Of a stretch of 38,763 nt of DNA, positions 1 to 7,960 are shown piece after piece. The translations under genes and the position numbers were made by a program. Positions within the stretch are counted from its first letter, which is position 1, and every line of letters begins with the position of its first letter. The notes under the pieces were generated by a model. It saw only the letters and a program-made list of their open reading frames with translations. It made no database searches and was not told the DNA's origin. The stretch spans positions 1 through 38,763 of the forward strand of contig NZ_JAMOIE010000047.1 in the NCBI RefSeq assembly GCF_024448935.1, in the 5' to 3' direction. The DNA is from Stutzerimonas stutzeri. GTDB taxonomy: Bacteria; Pseudomonadota; Gammaproteobacteria; Pseudomonadales; Pseudomonadaceae.

Positions 1-852
1 TGCCGGTGTTTTCAACCGGCTGGTGATGACCGAGGCGAGGATGATCAGAGTCCCGCCCGCGAGCATCCCCAGCGAAGGTTGTTCGTTGAACAGCCACCAG
101 GCGATAGCGATGCCATATACCGGCTCCAGCGAGAAGATCACCGATGTCGTCCGGGCCTTCAATACTTTCAGGCTCGCCACGAACAGGCTGTGGGCCAGGC
201 CGGTGCAGAGCACGCCGAGCAAGGCCAGCCACAGCCAATCCATGGCCGGGACGGCCGGCAGTGACTGCCATGAAAAAGGCAGGAGACACAGCAGAATGGT
301 GCCGTTCTGCCAGAGCGCGGCATGGACCGGATCCACGCCGCGGGTAACCGCGCGATTGAGCAAGGAAAGCAGGGCAAACATCAGTCCCGAGAGGACCCCG
401 TAAATCAGCCCCAGCGTGCTTTCGCTAGCCAGGTCGAATTGTGGCGTAACCAGTAGCAGTCCGACACAGACCAGGGCCACCATGCCGAACTCAACCGGTC
501 GGGTGCGCTCGCGGAACAGGACCCCTTCCAGCAATACGGTAAAGGCGGGAAAGCTGGCGAAACCCAGTGTGGCGATACCGACACCGGCGATCTTTACGGC
601 GATGAAGAAGGTGAGCCAGTGGCCACCGAGCAACAGCCCACCGAGGAGCAGTCCGGCCCGCTGGCGCGGGCTTGGGGCCCCGCCACCGCTACGCAGGAAT
701 CGTGCGGCCAGTAAAAGCGCCACGACAGCAAAGCCTGCCCGACCAAGGGTAATGATCAGAGGCGTGCTATCGGCCAGCTTGCCAAAGACCCCGGAGAGCC
801 CGAACAGCAGCGCGCCGAAGTGGATCGCCAGCAAAGCGTTGCGATGGGTCAT
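1..852 (-). CDS. EamA/DMT-family transporter, 3' end outside window
   Basis: Probable inner-membrane drug/metabolite exporter of the EamA (DUF6) family; the substrate cannot be told from sequence. I translated the minus strand from the ATG at 852 and it stays open to base 1 (284 codons, no stop), so the C-terminus lies left of the window. It starts MTHRNALLAIHFGALLFGLS and is hydrophobic throughout, with the two tandem EamA halves: roughly residues 5-140, including GHWLTFFIAVKIAGVG, and 150-284, including LEPVYGIAIAWWLFNEQPSLG. The conserved acidic residue near the end of each half is present (LLEGVLFRE; FSLEPVYG). Its ATG overlaps the stop of the cupin gene upstream by four bases (ATGA), so the two are translationally coupled. 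Other DMT subfamilies such as RhaT or YdcZ are less likely. Confidence 0.9.
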   Translation of the reverse strand, partial: MTHRNALLAIHFGALLFGLSGVFGKLADSTPLIITLGRAGFAVVALLLAARFLRSGGGAPSPRQRAGLLLGGLLLGGHWLTFFIAVKIAGVGIATLGFASFPAFTVLLEGVLFRERTRPVEFGMVALVCVGLLLVTPQFDLASESTLGLIYGVLSGLMFALLSLLNRAVTRGVDPVHAALWQNGTILLCLLPFSWQSLPAVPAMDWLWLALLGVLCTGLAHSLFVASLKVLKARTTSVIFSLEPVYGIAIAWWLFNEQPSLGMLAGGTLIILASVITSRLKTPA

Positions 853-1115
853 GGCCTGGCGTCCAGCGGAGCAGATTTTTGGATATCGAGCGCCAGACAG
901 AGGCTACCCTCGGCGCTGTCGCAGGCATGGCGCGCATCGCTGGGCACGACGGCCAAAAGCTGCTGCCGGATGCGACTGCCCTGGCCGTCAATCTCGAAAT
1001 CCAGCTGCCCACGCAAGCCGAACACCAGCTGCGTATGCTCATGGCTGTGGATGATCTGGTCGTGGGTGTAATGACGCAGGGAAAGGATGGGCGGCATGGT
1101 AGGCCTCGACTGCAT
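849..1115 (-). CDS. Small cupin protein resembling an AraC-family sensor domain without its HTH
   Basis: About 88 residues. The core (HSHEHTQLVFGLRGQLDFEI, then VVPSDARHAC) is the AraC-binding-type cupin found at the N-terminus of many AraC/XylS regulators, with the His-x-His metal/ligand strand. The reading frame stops right after one cupin barrel, and no helix-turn-helix follows in any frame because the EamA gene begins there with an ATGA overlap. It could be a free-standing ligand-binding cupin or an AraC regulator that lost its DNA-binding half. The start is uncertain: ATG at 1115 or an internal ATG at 1097 (MPPILSLRHY); neither has a strong Shine-Dalgarno sequence. The overlap suggests co-expression with the exporter. 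Confidence 0.7.
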   Translation of the reverse strand: MQSRPTMPPILSLRHYTHDQIIHSHEHTQLVFGLRGQLDFEIDGQGSRIRQQLLAVVPSDARHACDSAEGSLCLALDIQKSAPLDARP

Positions 1116-1176
1116 GCGCAACGCCGGCAGATAGCGATGGGTGATGACCCTTTGATCCGGGCCGGGCCAGGCGCTG

Positions 1177-2565
1177 CTACATGATGATCTTGTCGCGCAA
1201 TGTGTCGGCGGCCTGATTGAGCGCCTGGATGACGCGCTCTTTGTCGAAGTTCTGCACGCCGTTGGTGTCGAGGTACATCGAGAAACCGGGCAGCTCGTGC
1301 TCGACGAAGCTGTTGGTAGCACCGAGGTCGCGACGGAAGTCGACCACCTGGTAGATCTGCACCGAACGGGTGAAGCCTTTGACTGTGATCGGGCCTTTGT
1401 CGCGGCACATGATGACGTCCTTGACCAGCGAATAGGTCTCGTGGGAAATGAGGATTTCCCCTGCCTCGGCGGAGCTTTCCAGGCGGCTCGCCAGATTCAC
1501 TTCGCGACCGATGATGGTGTAGTCCATTCGAGTGTCGGCGCCAAAGTTGCCGACTGTGCAGTAACCGGTGTTGATGCCCATGCGGATTTCCATCGGCTTG
1601 GTAATGCCTTGGCCGCGCCATTGTTGGCGAAGGACTTTCATGTGCTTGCGCATGGCAATAGCCATCGAAACGGCGGCCACTGCATCCTTTTTCGCACCCT
1701 GGCTGGCGGGGTCGCCAAAGAACACCATCACGCAATCACCGACGAACTTATCGATTGTGCCGCCGTACTTGAGCGTGATCTTCGACATCTCGGTGAGGTA
1801 GGTATTGAGCAGGTCGGTGAGGGCTTCAGCTTCCAGTTCTTCGGAGAGTTCGGTGAATCCCTTGATGTCGGAAAAGAACACCGTGAGCTTCTTGCGTTGG
1901 GTTTCCAGTCGCACGCTGCGCTTGCCGGAAAAAATCGATTCCCACACCTGTGGCGACAGGTACTTGGCGAGATTGCGTGCCAACCGCGCAGCTTTCGCCT
2001 GCTGGGCTTCGACTTCGCTGCGTGCCTGCGCCAGTCGGATTCCCTGTTGGTGCACGTAATAAGCCGTTACGCACACGTACAGGGTGGTGAACAGGATGCT
2101 GACTGCCGATACCAGCACCGAGCTGACCCCCTCGAAGCGCAAAGGCACCAGCAAGCTGGTCAGCCCGATGCCGATGCAGACCATCAACAGCGTCATCAAT
2201 AGATGACGCAGACTACCGACCACCAGCGCGCTGAAACTCAGCGTCAGCAGAAACATCAGGCTCGGCACAAGGCTGCATCCGAGCAGCACGATACCGGCAC
2301 CCGCGTTCAAGGCATCGAGGCACAACAGGGTCTGGGAGGTTGTCTCCGGGTGTTCGCGCTTGAAGCGGTAACTCAGGTGATAGGCAACGTGCGGATACAG
2401 GAGCGTATAGGGCACCAACCACAAAAGGTCGAGGGCGAACTGCTGGCTATAGATACCGGCGGCGAGCGTGGCGGCGCAGATCAGATAGGCGAAGACCCGC
2501 GCGTAATATTCACGCAGTGGACGAGTCGCGAGTCCGTTACGTCGTTCACCGGTCGCGGTTGACAT
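1177..2565 (-). CDS. cyaB: Class III adenylate cyclase with MASE2 membrane domain (CyaB)
   Basis: Makes cAMP from ATP at the inner membrane; in P. aeruginosa CyaB supplies cAMP to the regulator Vfr. It is 462 aa, the usual length. Residues about 20-175 form the MASE2 multi-helix membrane sensor, followed by a short coiled linker (180-200) and the cyclase homology domain (about 225-410). Visible catalytic residues are metal-binding D233 (FFSDIKGFTELSE) and D277 (DKFVGD), adenine-selecting K273 and T350 (MDYTIIG), and transition-state N357 and R361 (VNLASRLES). Thr instead of Asp at the second specificity position marks class IIIb, a subclass known for bicarbonate sensitivity. I chose the ATG at 2565 (MSTATGERRN); the open frame extends 21 codons further upstream, but that extension is not protein-like. 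Confidence 0.94.
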   Translation of the reverse strand: MSTATGERRNGLATRPLREYYARVFAYLICAATLAAGIYSQQFALDLLWLVPYTLLYPHVAYHLSYRFKREHPETTSQTLLCLDALNAGAGIVLLGCSLVPSLMFLLTLSFSALVVGSLRHLLMTLLMVCIGIGLTSLLVPLRFEGVSSVLVSAVSILFTTLYVCVTAYYVHQQGIRLAQARSEVEAQQAKAARLARNLAKYLSPQVWESIFSGKRSVRLETQRKKLTVFFSDIKGFTELSEELEAEALTDLLNTYLTEMSKITLKYGGTIDKFVGDCVMVFFGDPASQGAKKDAVAAVSMAIAMRKHMKVLRQQWRGQGITKPMEIRMGINTGYCTVGNFGADTRMDYTIIGREVNLASRLESSAEAGEILISHETYSLVKDVIMCRDKGPITVKGFTRSVQIYQVVDFRRDLGATNSFVEHELPGFSMYLDTNGVQNFDKERVIQALNQAADTLRDKIIM

Positions 2566-2738
2566 TATGGTTGCTATCCCTGAAAGGAACCGGCGCTCTG
2601 GAATGCGCCGTTGGAGGCGACAGCGCATCGCTCGGCGCTGACTCGGCGATCATAACCAAGTCGCCACCACTGCGCCAAACCGCCGGTCCATTCCGTGACC
2701 GGCAGCCGTTGCGGCGTGGCCCGGATGACCTGGTTGGA

Positions 2739-3056
2739 TCAGAATCGAAGCTTGCCGGTGAGCATGTCCTTCAGCATCACCCAGTCGCCAAGAAAGCTGT
2801 ACAGCGGGTACTGAAACGTCGCTGGACGGTTCTTCTCGAAGATGAAGTGACCGACCCAGGCAAACCCGTATCCAGCCAAAGGCATCGCCAGCAGCCATAG
2901 CCACTGTTGACTGATCACCGCATAGGCCAGGATCGCCAGTACCAGCAAGCTGCCCATGTAATGCAAGCGTCTGCAGGTGGGGTTGCTGTGTTCGGCCAGG
3001 TAAAACGGATAGAAATCCGCAAAGCGGGTAAAGCGTTCGGCGGTTTGCGTGCTCAT
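2739..3056 (-). CDS. DUF962/Mpo1-like membrane protein
   Basis: A 105-aa protein of the Mpo1/YGL010w-like family (DUF962). The yeast founder is an Fe(II)-dependent 2-hydroxy fatty acid dioxygenase that converts 2-hydroxypalmitate in the ER membrane; the bacterial role is not established. Family hallmarks are visible: the early HSNPTCRRLHYMG block, a hydrophobic hairpin (about residues 34-65), and GHFIFEKNRPATFQYPLYSF, which provide the conserved histidines. An alternating frame over the same bases is a shadow. It lies 173 bp upstream of cyaB on the same strand, but the spacing and absence of overlap do not argue strongly for one operon. The intervening bases (2566-2738) show no gene. Confidence 0.88.
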   Translation of the reverse strand: MSTQTAERFTRFADFYPFYLAEHSNPTCRRLHYMGSLLVLAILAYAVISQQWLWLLAMPLAGYGFAWVGHFIFEKNRPATFQYPLYSFLGDWVMLKDMLTGKLRF

Positions 3057-3211
3057 GCCGCACCTCCTGTCATTGTGGTCGTTGGAGTCTAGAGCGTTGG
3101 ATACCGCAGGCTACCGACTTCAGGTGCCAGTTTAGTACCCTTGTATACCATCGATCAGCGGTTGAAACTGCCAAATCGCCGGTGTGACGGCGCGCCACGT
3201 ACAGTCTGAGC

Positions 3212-3793
3212 ATGTGTGAATCGATTGATGACAGCACGCACCACGTCCTCGAGCCGGGCCTTGAGTTTGTCCAGGCGCTTGAGCCCGACGGCCTCGCTGC
3301 CAGGCCCTGTTCGTCAAGCAGCAGCTCGACTATTGCGCACTGAACGACCCCGGCGCGCGTTTTGCCAGGACGGCATGACCCGGCTCTGGCTGCGTGCGGT
3401 GAAGCTTACCGGCAATCCGGCGATCGGCTTGAATCTGGCGAAAGTGATGCGCCCCGGCCGATGCATGTGGTCGGTTTGCACTGATCTCCAGCAGTACGCT
3501 CAGGGACGGCTTTTCAGCGCGTGGTGCGCTACCGGCGCATCATTGCCGAAGGCGCGGATCTGCAGTTCGGGTCAACCAATCGCGGCGCCTTGTCAACCTT
3601 GGCGATCCATGGCGACCAACTGCCTCCGGCGCGTCAGAGCGCAGATGGCTCGTTGGCCAGTACGCTTGCATGCTGTCGGTGGCTGACCGGCAAGCCGCTG
3701 GTCCCGATCGAAGTCTACTTCCACCGCCCGCCACCTACGAATACCGGGCGCAGCGTTGATGTGGCCCTGGGAACTTGTGCTCTGCCGCTATAG
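3212..3793 (+). pseudogene. Decayed AraC-family regulator (sensor domain only, at least five frameshifts)
   Basis: Reading through frame changes recovers the N-terminal ligand domain of an AraC/XylS regulator (Arabinose_bd type, PF12625-like). The pieces, in order, are: an ATG at 3212 followed by VLEPGLEFVQALEPDGLAAR; LFVKQQLDYCALNDPGARF; CQDGMTRLWLRAVKLTGNPA continuing to GLNLAKVMRP; MHVVG; LISSSTLRDGF; and RVVRYRRIIAEGADLQFG running on to IEVYFHRPPP. Frame changes fall near 3304, 3363, 3455-3461, 3478 and 3513. The frame then runs into a stop at 3791-3793 and the C-terminal HTH domain is absent. Neighbours on both sides are intact, so this looks like real decay and not poor sequence. The open frames inside it are fragments, not genes. 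Confidence 0.82.
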
Positions 3794-3864
3794 CCTTAGC
3801 TTGCGTATATATGACCGCGGCGCCCTCGCGCCGCTTCTTGCAAAACCCCATAGGATGACCCGCC

Positions 3865-4794
3865 TTGGCCAGTAGCCTTCTTGCCTTGATCGACGATATC
3901 GCTTCGGTCCTGGATGACGTATCCCTGATGACCAAGGTCGCGGCGAAAAAAACCGCCGGCGTGCTGGGAGATGACCTTGCACTCAATGCCCAGCAGGTCA
4001 CAGGCGTCAACGCGGACCGTGAACTGCCGGTGGTCTGGGCCGTGGCCAAGGGGTCCATGCGCAACAAGCTGATTCTGGTGCCGGCTGCGTTGCTGATCAG
4101 CGCGTTCATCCCATGGGCCATCACACCGCTGCTGATGCTTGGCGGCGCGTTTCTCTGTTTCGAAGGTTTCGAGAAGCTGGCGCATCGGTTCCTGCATCGC
4201 GATCAGGACCACCATGCCCAGCAAATCGAGGCATTGGCGGACGAGACCGTCGACATGGTGGCATTCGAGCGCGACAAGATCAGTGGGGCGGTGCGTACCG
4301 ATTTCATCCTGTCTGCCGAGATCGTCGCCATTACGCTGGGTACGGTCGCCGCCGCGAGCTTCGTCGAGCAGATCGCCGTGCTCGCGGGCATTGCGATCAT
4401 CATGACCATTGGCGTCTACGGCTTGGTTGCCGGCATCGTCAAACTCGACGACGCGGGCCTGGCGCTGAGCAAACGCAGCAGTTCTGCAGCGCGGTCGCTG
4501 GGCCGCGCCATTCTTTCGGTCGCGCCCTGGTTGATGAAGGCCTTGTCGGTGGTTGGCACGGCCGCCATGTTCATGGTCGGCGGCGGCATCCTGACCCACG
4601 GTTTCAAGGCTATCCACCACGTCATCGAGAACAGCGCGGAGCACACGGTGGCGCTGCCATACATTGGCTCGGTTCTGGCCGGACTGTTGCCGACGCTGCT
4701 GGATGCAGCCTTCGGGATATTGGCCGGCGGTCTGGTGTTTGCAGTGGTCGAGCTGAGCAAACGCCTGTTCAAGGGGCGATCCGAAACCGCTTGA
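3865..4794 (+). CDS. DUF808 family (YedI-like) inner-membrane protein
   Basis: A 309-aa multi-spanning protein of the DUF808 family, related to E. coli YedI; the function is unknown. The family signature is at the start ([20 protein letters not shown] followed by [18 protein letters not shown]) and again at [19 protein letters not shown]. Hydrophobic segments lie at about residues 70-100, 150-185, 225-250 and 270-295. I use the TTG at 3865 because an AGG at 3852-3854 sits about 10 bases upstream and the conserved family N-terminus begins there; the ATG at 3855 is out of frame. It precedes the deaminase gene by 41 bp on the same strand, which may allow co-transcription, although no functional link is known. 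Confidence 0.9.
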   Translation: MASSLLALIDDIASVLDDVSLMTKVAAKKTAGVLGDDLALNAQQVTGVNADRELPVVWAVAKGSMRNKLILVPAALLISAFIPWAITPLLMLGGAFLCFEGFEKLAHRFLHRDQDHHAQQIEALADETVDMVAFERDKISGAVRTDFILSAEIVAITLGTVAAASFVEQIAVLAGIAIIMTIGVYGLVAGIVKLDDAGLALSKRSSSAARSLGRAILSVAPWLMKALSVVGTAAMFMVGGGILTHGFKAIHHVIENSAEHTVALPYIGSVLAGLLPTLLDAAFGILAGGLVFAVVELSKRLFKGRSETA

Positions 4795-4835
4795 TGGCGA
4801 TCACACCATCTACCAAGACAGAAGGGGCAATGTAA

Positions 4836-5276
4836 ATGGACGAATTCATGCAGGCAGCGATAGATGAAGCGGAGAAGGGACTCGCCGAGGGCGGCATTCC
4901 AATCGGTTCGGTAATCGTCCACCGGGGGCGAATCATCGGCCGCGGCCACAACCGGCGGGTTCAGCAGGGCAGCGCGGTGCTGCACGGGGAGATGAACGCC
5001 TTCGAAAACGCGGGTCGGCAACCGGCCAGCGTGTACGCCGAGTCGATCCTCTATACCACACTGTCGCCGTGTCCCATGTGCAGCGGGGCGATCCTGCTGT
5101 ATGGCATACCCAAGGTCGTGATCGGTGAGAACCAGACCTTCATGGGCGAGGAGCTGTTGCTACGAGGCCGCGGTGTCGAGGTCGAAGTGCTGCAGGACGC
5201 ACGCTGTGTCGAGATGATGCGTCGCTTTATCGCCGAAAGCCCTGAGCTGTGGAACGAGGACATCGGCGAGACGTAA
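4836..5276 (+). CDS. Cytosine deaminase, yeast FCY1-like (zinc nucleoside-deaminase fold)
   Basis: A 146-aa zinc hydrolase of the cytidine/deoxycytidylate deaminase superfamily. The zinc motifs are complete: H50-G-E52 (LHGEMNAFENAG) and P-C79-x2-C82 (TTLSPCPMCSGAILLYG), with E52 the proton shuttle. The stretch around YGIPKVVIGENQTFMGEE, RGRGVEV and the C-terminal ending SPELWNEDIGE resembles yeast cytosine deaminase FCY1 as I remember it, more than TadA or guanine deaminase, so conversion of cytosine to uracil in pyrimidine salvage is the likely reaction. It is unrelated to the larger bacterial CodA amidohydrolase. The stop is five bases from the stop of trkH on the other strand, so the genes converge. 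Substrate specificity is inferred. Confidence 0.84.
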   Translation: MDEFMQAAIDEAEKGLAEGGIPIGSVIVHRGRIIGRGHNRRVQQGSAVLHGEMNAFENAGRQPASVYAESILYTTLSPCPMCSGAILLYGIPKVVIGENQTFMGEELLLRGRGVEVEVLQDARCVEMMRRFIAESPELWNEDIGET

Positions 5277-5281
5277 TCCGG

Positions 5282-6733
5282 TCAGTGACGCCAGAACGAA
5301 GGGGTCAGCATTACCAGTACCGTGATGATTTCCAGCCGGCCGAGCAGCATGCCGAACGACAGCAGCCACTTTGCCGAGTCTGGCAGCGTGGAGAAGTTGC
5401 CCGCCGGACCGATGATCGGACCGAGCCCTGGGCCCACGTTGCACACTGCGGTCGCTGCAGCGGTGAGTGCGGTGAGCATGTCGAGCCCGAGTAATGCCAG
5501 CGCCAGCGCCAACGCGCCGATGGTAATGGTGAAGAAGAACGAGAAGGTCAGGATCGACCGCACGATTTCTTCGTCGAGGGTGTGCTTGTTGTAGCGCTGC
5601 TTGATGACGGCGCGCGGATGCACCAGCTGCGCCAGGTTGGCGCGAAGCAGGGCATAGGCGACCTGAAAGCGGAAGATCTTCAAACCACCCGAAGTCGAGC
5701 CGGAGCAGCCACCGATGAAGGTCAGGTAGAAAAAAGCCAGCACGGCGAACTCGCCCCACTGCGTGTAATCCCCCAGTGCATAGCCCGTCGTGGTCACCAC
5801 CGATACGACGTTCAGCGAAACAATGCGCAGGGCGTCGAGAAAGACATAGTCGGAGTTGAAGGTCAGCCAGATCGCAAACGAGATACAGATGATCAGCAGC
5901 ATGCCAACGAAGCCCTGCACCTGCTGATCATGGAGCAGGGCGTAGCGGTTACCCCGAACCGTCGAAACCATCAGAATGAAGGGCAAACCACCGAGCAACA
6001 TGAACACCACGGCGACCCAGTGCGCCGCGGGGGTGAACTTGGCCATCGAACTGTCGGATGTCGAGTAGCCGCCGGTGGCAATGGTGGTCATGGCATGGTT
6101 GATCGCTTCAAAAGGCGTCATTCCGCTCAGCCAATAGGCCAGCCCGCAGAGCAGGGTGAGCGCGAGATAAACGATCAGGATCGACTTGGCCATGACGTGC
6201 GAGCGCGGCATGGCTTTTTGTGACCAATCCGATGATTCAGTCTGGAACAGCCGCATGCCACCGATGCGCAGCAACGGCAGAATCGCCACGGCCATGCCGA
6301 TGAAGCCGATGCCCCCGAGCCACTGCAGCATCGAACGCCACATCAGCAAGCCGGGCGATGCCGAATCCAGGCCGGAGAGTACCGTCGAGCCTGTGGTGGT
6401 GATACCCGACATGGTCTCGAAGAAAGCATTGGTATAGCTGATGTGGTGAATCAGCATCATCGGCAATGCGGCGAAGCAGCAAACGATCAACCAGCTTGCG
6501 GTGGTCAGGAAATACATGTCCCGTGGGCGTAGTTGGGTAAGCTCAGGCCTGCCGGGCGCGATCAAGGCGATACCGCTGCTGAAGGTAATCAGGCTGGCCC
6601 AGAGGAACGCTTGCAAATCGTCAGTGCGATCAAATGCGAACAGCGTGATCATTGGAATGACCATGCTGACAGCGAGTGTGATCAGAAAAATGCCGAGAAT
6701 GAAACCGATGATGCGCAGGGTCGGCAAGGCCAT
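5282..6733 (-). CDS. trkH: Trk-system potassium uptake channel subunit TrkH
   Basis: K+ translocating subunit of the Trk uptake system in the inner membrane, working with the cytoplasmic NAD-binding gate TrkA (not in this window). It is 483 aa, typical for TrkH/TrkI. Four pore-loop repeats with selectivity-filter glycines are visible: GITTTGSTVL, IATGGYSTSD, VTTTGYALGD and VCNVGPGLGP, each between hydrophobic pairs. The intramembrane-loop region GGCSGSTSGGLKIFRF is present. The C-terminus (GRLEIITVLVMLTPSFWR) is the family's usual ending. The 189-bp gap between its start and the divergent ykgJ-like gene would hold both promoters; a TAGAAT at 6870-6875 could be the -10 for the rightward gene. 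Confidence 0.95.
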   Translation of the reverse strand: MALPTLRIIGFILGIFLITLAVSMVIPMITLFAFDRTDDLQAFLWASLITFSSGIALIAPGRPELTQLRPRDMYFLTTASWLIVCCFAALPMMLIHHISYTNAFFETMSGITTTGSTVLSGLDSASPGLLMWRSMLQWLGGIGFIGMAVAILPLLRIGGMRLFQTESSDWSQKAMPRSHVMAKSILIVYLALTLLCGLAYWLSGMTPFEAINHAMTTIATGGYSTSDSSMAKFTPAAHWVAVVFMLLGGLPFILMVSTVRGNRYALLHDQQVQGFVGMLLIICISFAIWLTFNSDYVFLDALRIVSLNVVSVVTTTGYALGDYTQWGEFAVLAFFYLTFIGGCSGSTSGGLKIFRFQVAYALLRANLAQLVHPRAVIKQRYNKHTLDEEIVRSILTFSFFFTITIGALALALALLGLDMLTALTAAATAVCNVGPGLGPIIGPAGNFSTLPDSAKWLLSFGMLLGRLEIITVLVMLTPSFWRH

Positions 6734-6922
6734 GTGTGATCGCTGCTCGGCTCGAAAAATGAGGTCGCCATTCTACGCCTGTCGCTGCGGCAGTAAACCG
6801 GCGATCGGCGTGCAGAAAAATCTTTTACCAGGCGCCCTGCAGACCTCTTCCCAAGTTCGCTGCGATGAATAGAATGGCCGCCCGGTGCCGGCCCTTTGCC
6901 GGTTTCTGAGTGTTCAGCTCCC

Positions 6923-7294
6923 ATGTCCATCGACAATCCCTGCCTCACGTGCGGCGCCTGCTGCGCGTATTTTCGTGTGTCTTTCTTTTGGGGCGAATGC
7001 GCCTCATCCGGTGGTGCAGTTCCCGACAGCGCAACCGTGCAGGTCAGTCCGTTTCACGTCGCCATGCTCGGGACGGTAGCCAAGCCGGCGCGTTGTGTCG
7101 GCTTGATGGGCGACGTGGGATGTGGCGTGCGCTGCACCATCTATGAGCAACGTTCGAGTACCTGCCGCGAATTCGAGGCCTCTTGGGTAGACGGTCAGCA
7201 CAATGCGCATTGCGACACGGCCCGGGCCGCCCATGGGTTGCCGCCGCTGATGCCACCGCTGGAGCCGCAGCTTTCGCCTGATCGAGTGGCTTGA
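6923..7294 (+). CDS. YkgJ-family cysteine-cluster protein
   Basis: A 123-aa soluble protein of the YkgJ/UPF0153 zinc- or iron-chelating family; the biochemical role is unknown. The cysteines that define it are C7, C10, C13 and C14 (NPCLTCGACC), then C58, C67, C71 and C81 (ARCVGLMGDVGCGVRCTIYE and STCREF). This C-x2-C-x2-CC plus downstream cysteine pattern suits a metal site. I prefer the ATG at 6923 (MSIDNPC), although the frame stays open to a TTG at 6896. It is transcribed away from trkH and ends 93 bp before the nitroreductase gene. Confidence 0.88.
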   Translation: MSIDNPCLTCGACCAYFRVSFFWGECASSGGAVPDSATVQVSPFHVAMLGTVAKPARCVGLMGDVGCGVRCTIYEQRSSTCREFEASWVDGQHNAHCDTARAAHGLPPLMPPLEPQLSPDRVA

Positions 7295-7387
7295 GACGAA
7301 CCAGCCAACGTGGCGATTGCCACGCGTTCACTGCCAAACGAACGGCTCGGGCCGCTAGAATGTCCGATTCGTTTTGGAGGTAGTCGG

Positions 7388-7954
7388 ATGGAAGCGCTCG
7401 ACCTGATGCTCAACCGCGTGTCTGCCACGCGACTTACTGATCCTGCGCCGACGCCGGCCCAGTTGGATCTGATGTTTCGTGCTGCCCTGCGTGCGCCCGA
7501 TCATGGTCAGCTGCGCCCTTGGCGGTTCCTGACCATTCAAGGCGAAGCCCGGGAGCGGTTGGGCAAGCTGATGGCTGAGTCGTTGCGTGTGCGCTCGCCT
7601 GAGGCCAGCGATGATGCCTTGCTGAAAGCCCGCAAGATGCCGTTGCGCGCGCCGCTGCTGGTGGTCGTCATTGCCCGCGTGCAGCCGCACCCGAAGGTGC
7701 CGGGTTCGGAGCAGGTGCTCGCGGTGTCTTGTGCGGCGCACGGCTTGTTGCTGGCTGCGCATGCACAGGGTCTTGGCGCCGTATGGCGTACCGGTGAGTT
7801 TTCCTACGATCCGTACCTGGCAAAAGCCTTGGGGCTGACCGGTGACGAGCAGATCTTGGGATTCATCTATATCGGCACCCCCGAAGGGACCCTGCGGACC
7901 CCGCCGGCATTGGACCCAAAGCAATTCGTCAGTGAGTGGGCCGGGGCGAACTGA
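7388..7954 (+). CDS. Nitroreductase family protein, YdjA-like
   Basis: A 188-aa FMN-dependent oxidoreductase of the nitroreductase superfamily, closest in layout to E. coli YdjA. Expected FMN contacts are RVSATRLTDPAPT near the start, ALRAPDHGQLRPWRF (about 32-46), and GAVWRTGEFSYDP and LGFIYIGTPEG near the end. The physiological electron acceptor is unknown. The ATG at 7388 is chosen because a strong GGAGG (7376-7380) precedes it by seven bases. A TAGAAT at 7356-7361 could be its -10 box. The stop is six bases from the convergent sensor kinase gene. Confidence 0.9.
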   Translation: MEALDLMLNRVSATRLTDPAPTPAQLDLMFRAALRAPDHGQLRPWRFLTIQGEARERLGKLMAESLRVRSPEASDDALLKARKMPLRAPLLVVVIARVQPHPKVPGSEQVLAVSCAAHGLLLAAHAQGLGAVWRTGEFSYDPYLAKALGLTGDEQILGFIYIGTPEGTLRTPPALDPKQFVSEWAGAN

Positions 7955-7960
7955 ACCAGG

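Noticed and set aside
767..1735. 322-codon open frame on the minus strand
   Set aside because: It crosses the cyaB, cupin and EamA genes out of frame, is Arg/His/Pro rich, and shows no family pattern; a high-GC shadow.
2203..2562. 119-codon open frame opposite cyaB
   Set aside because: Gln/Arg-rich reverse of a membrane domain, no start signal; typical shadow.
3057..3211. Possible small gene or RNA between the Mpo1-like gene and the AraC relic
   Set aside because: No conserved frame, tRNA-like fold or convincing promoter pair seen in the 155 bases.
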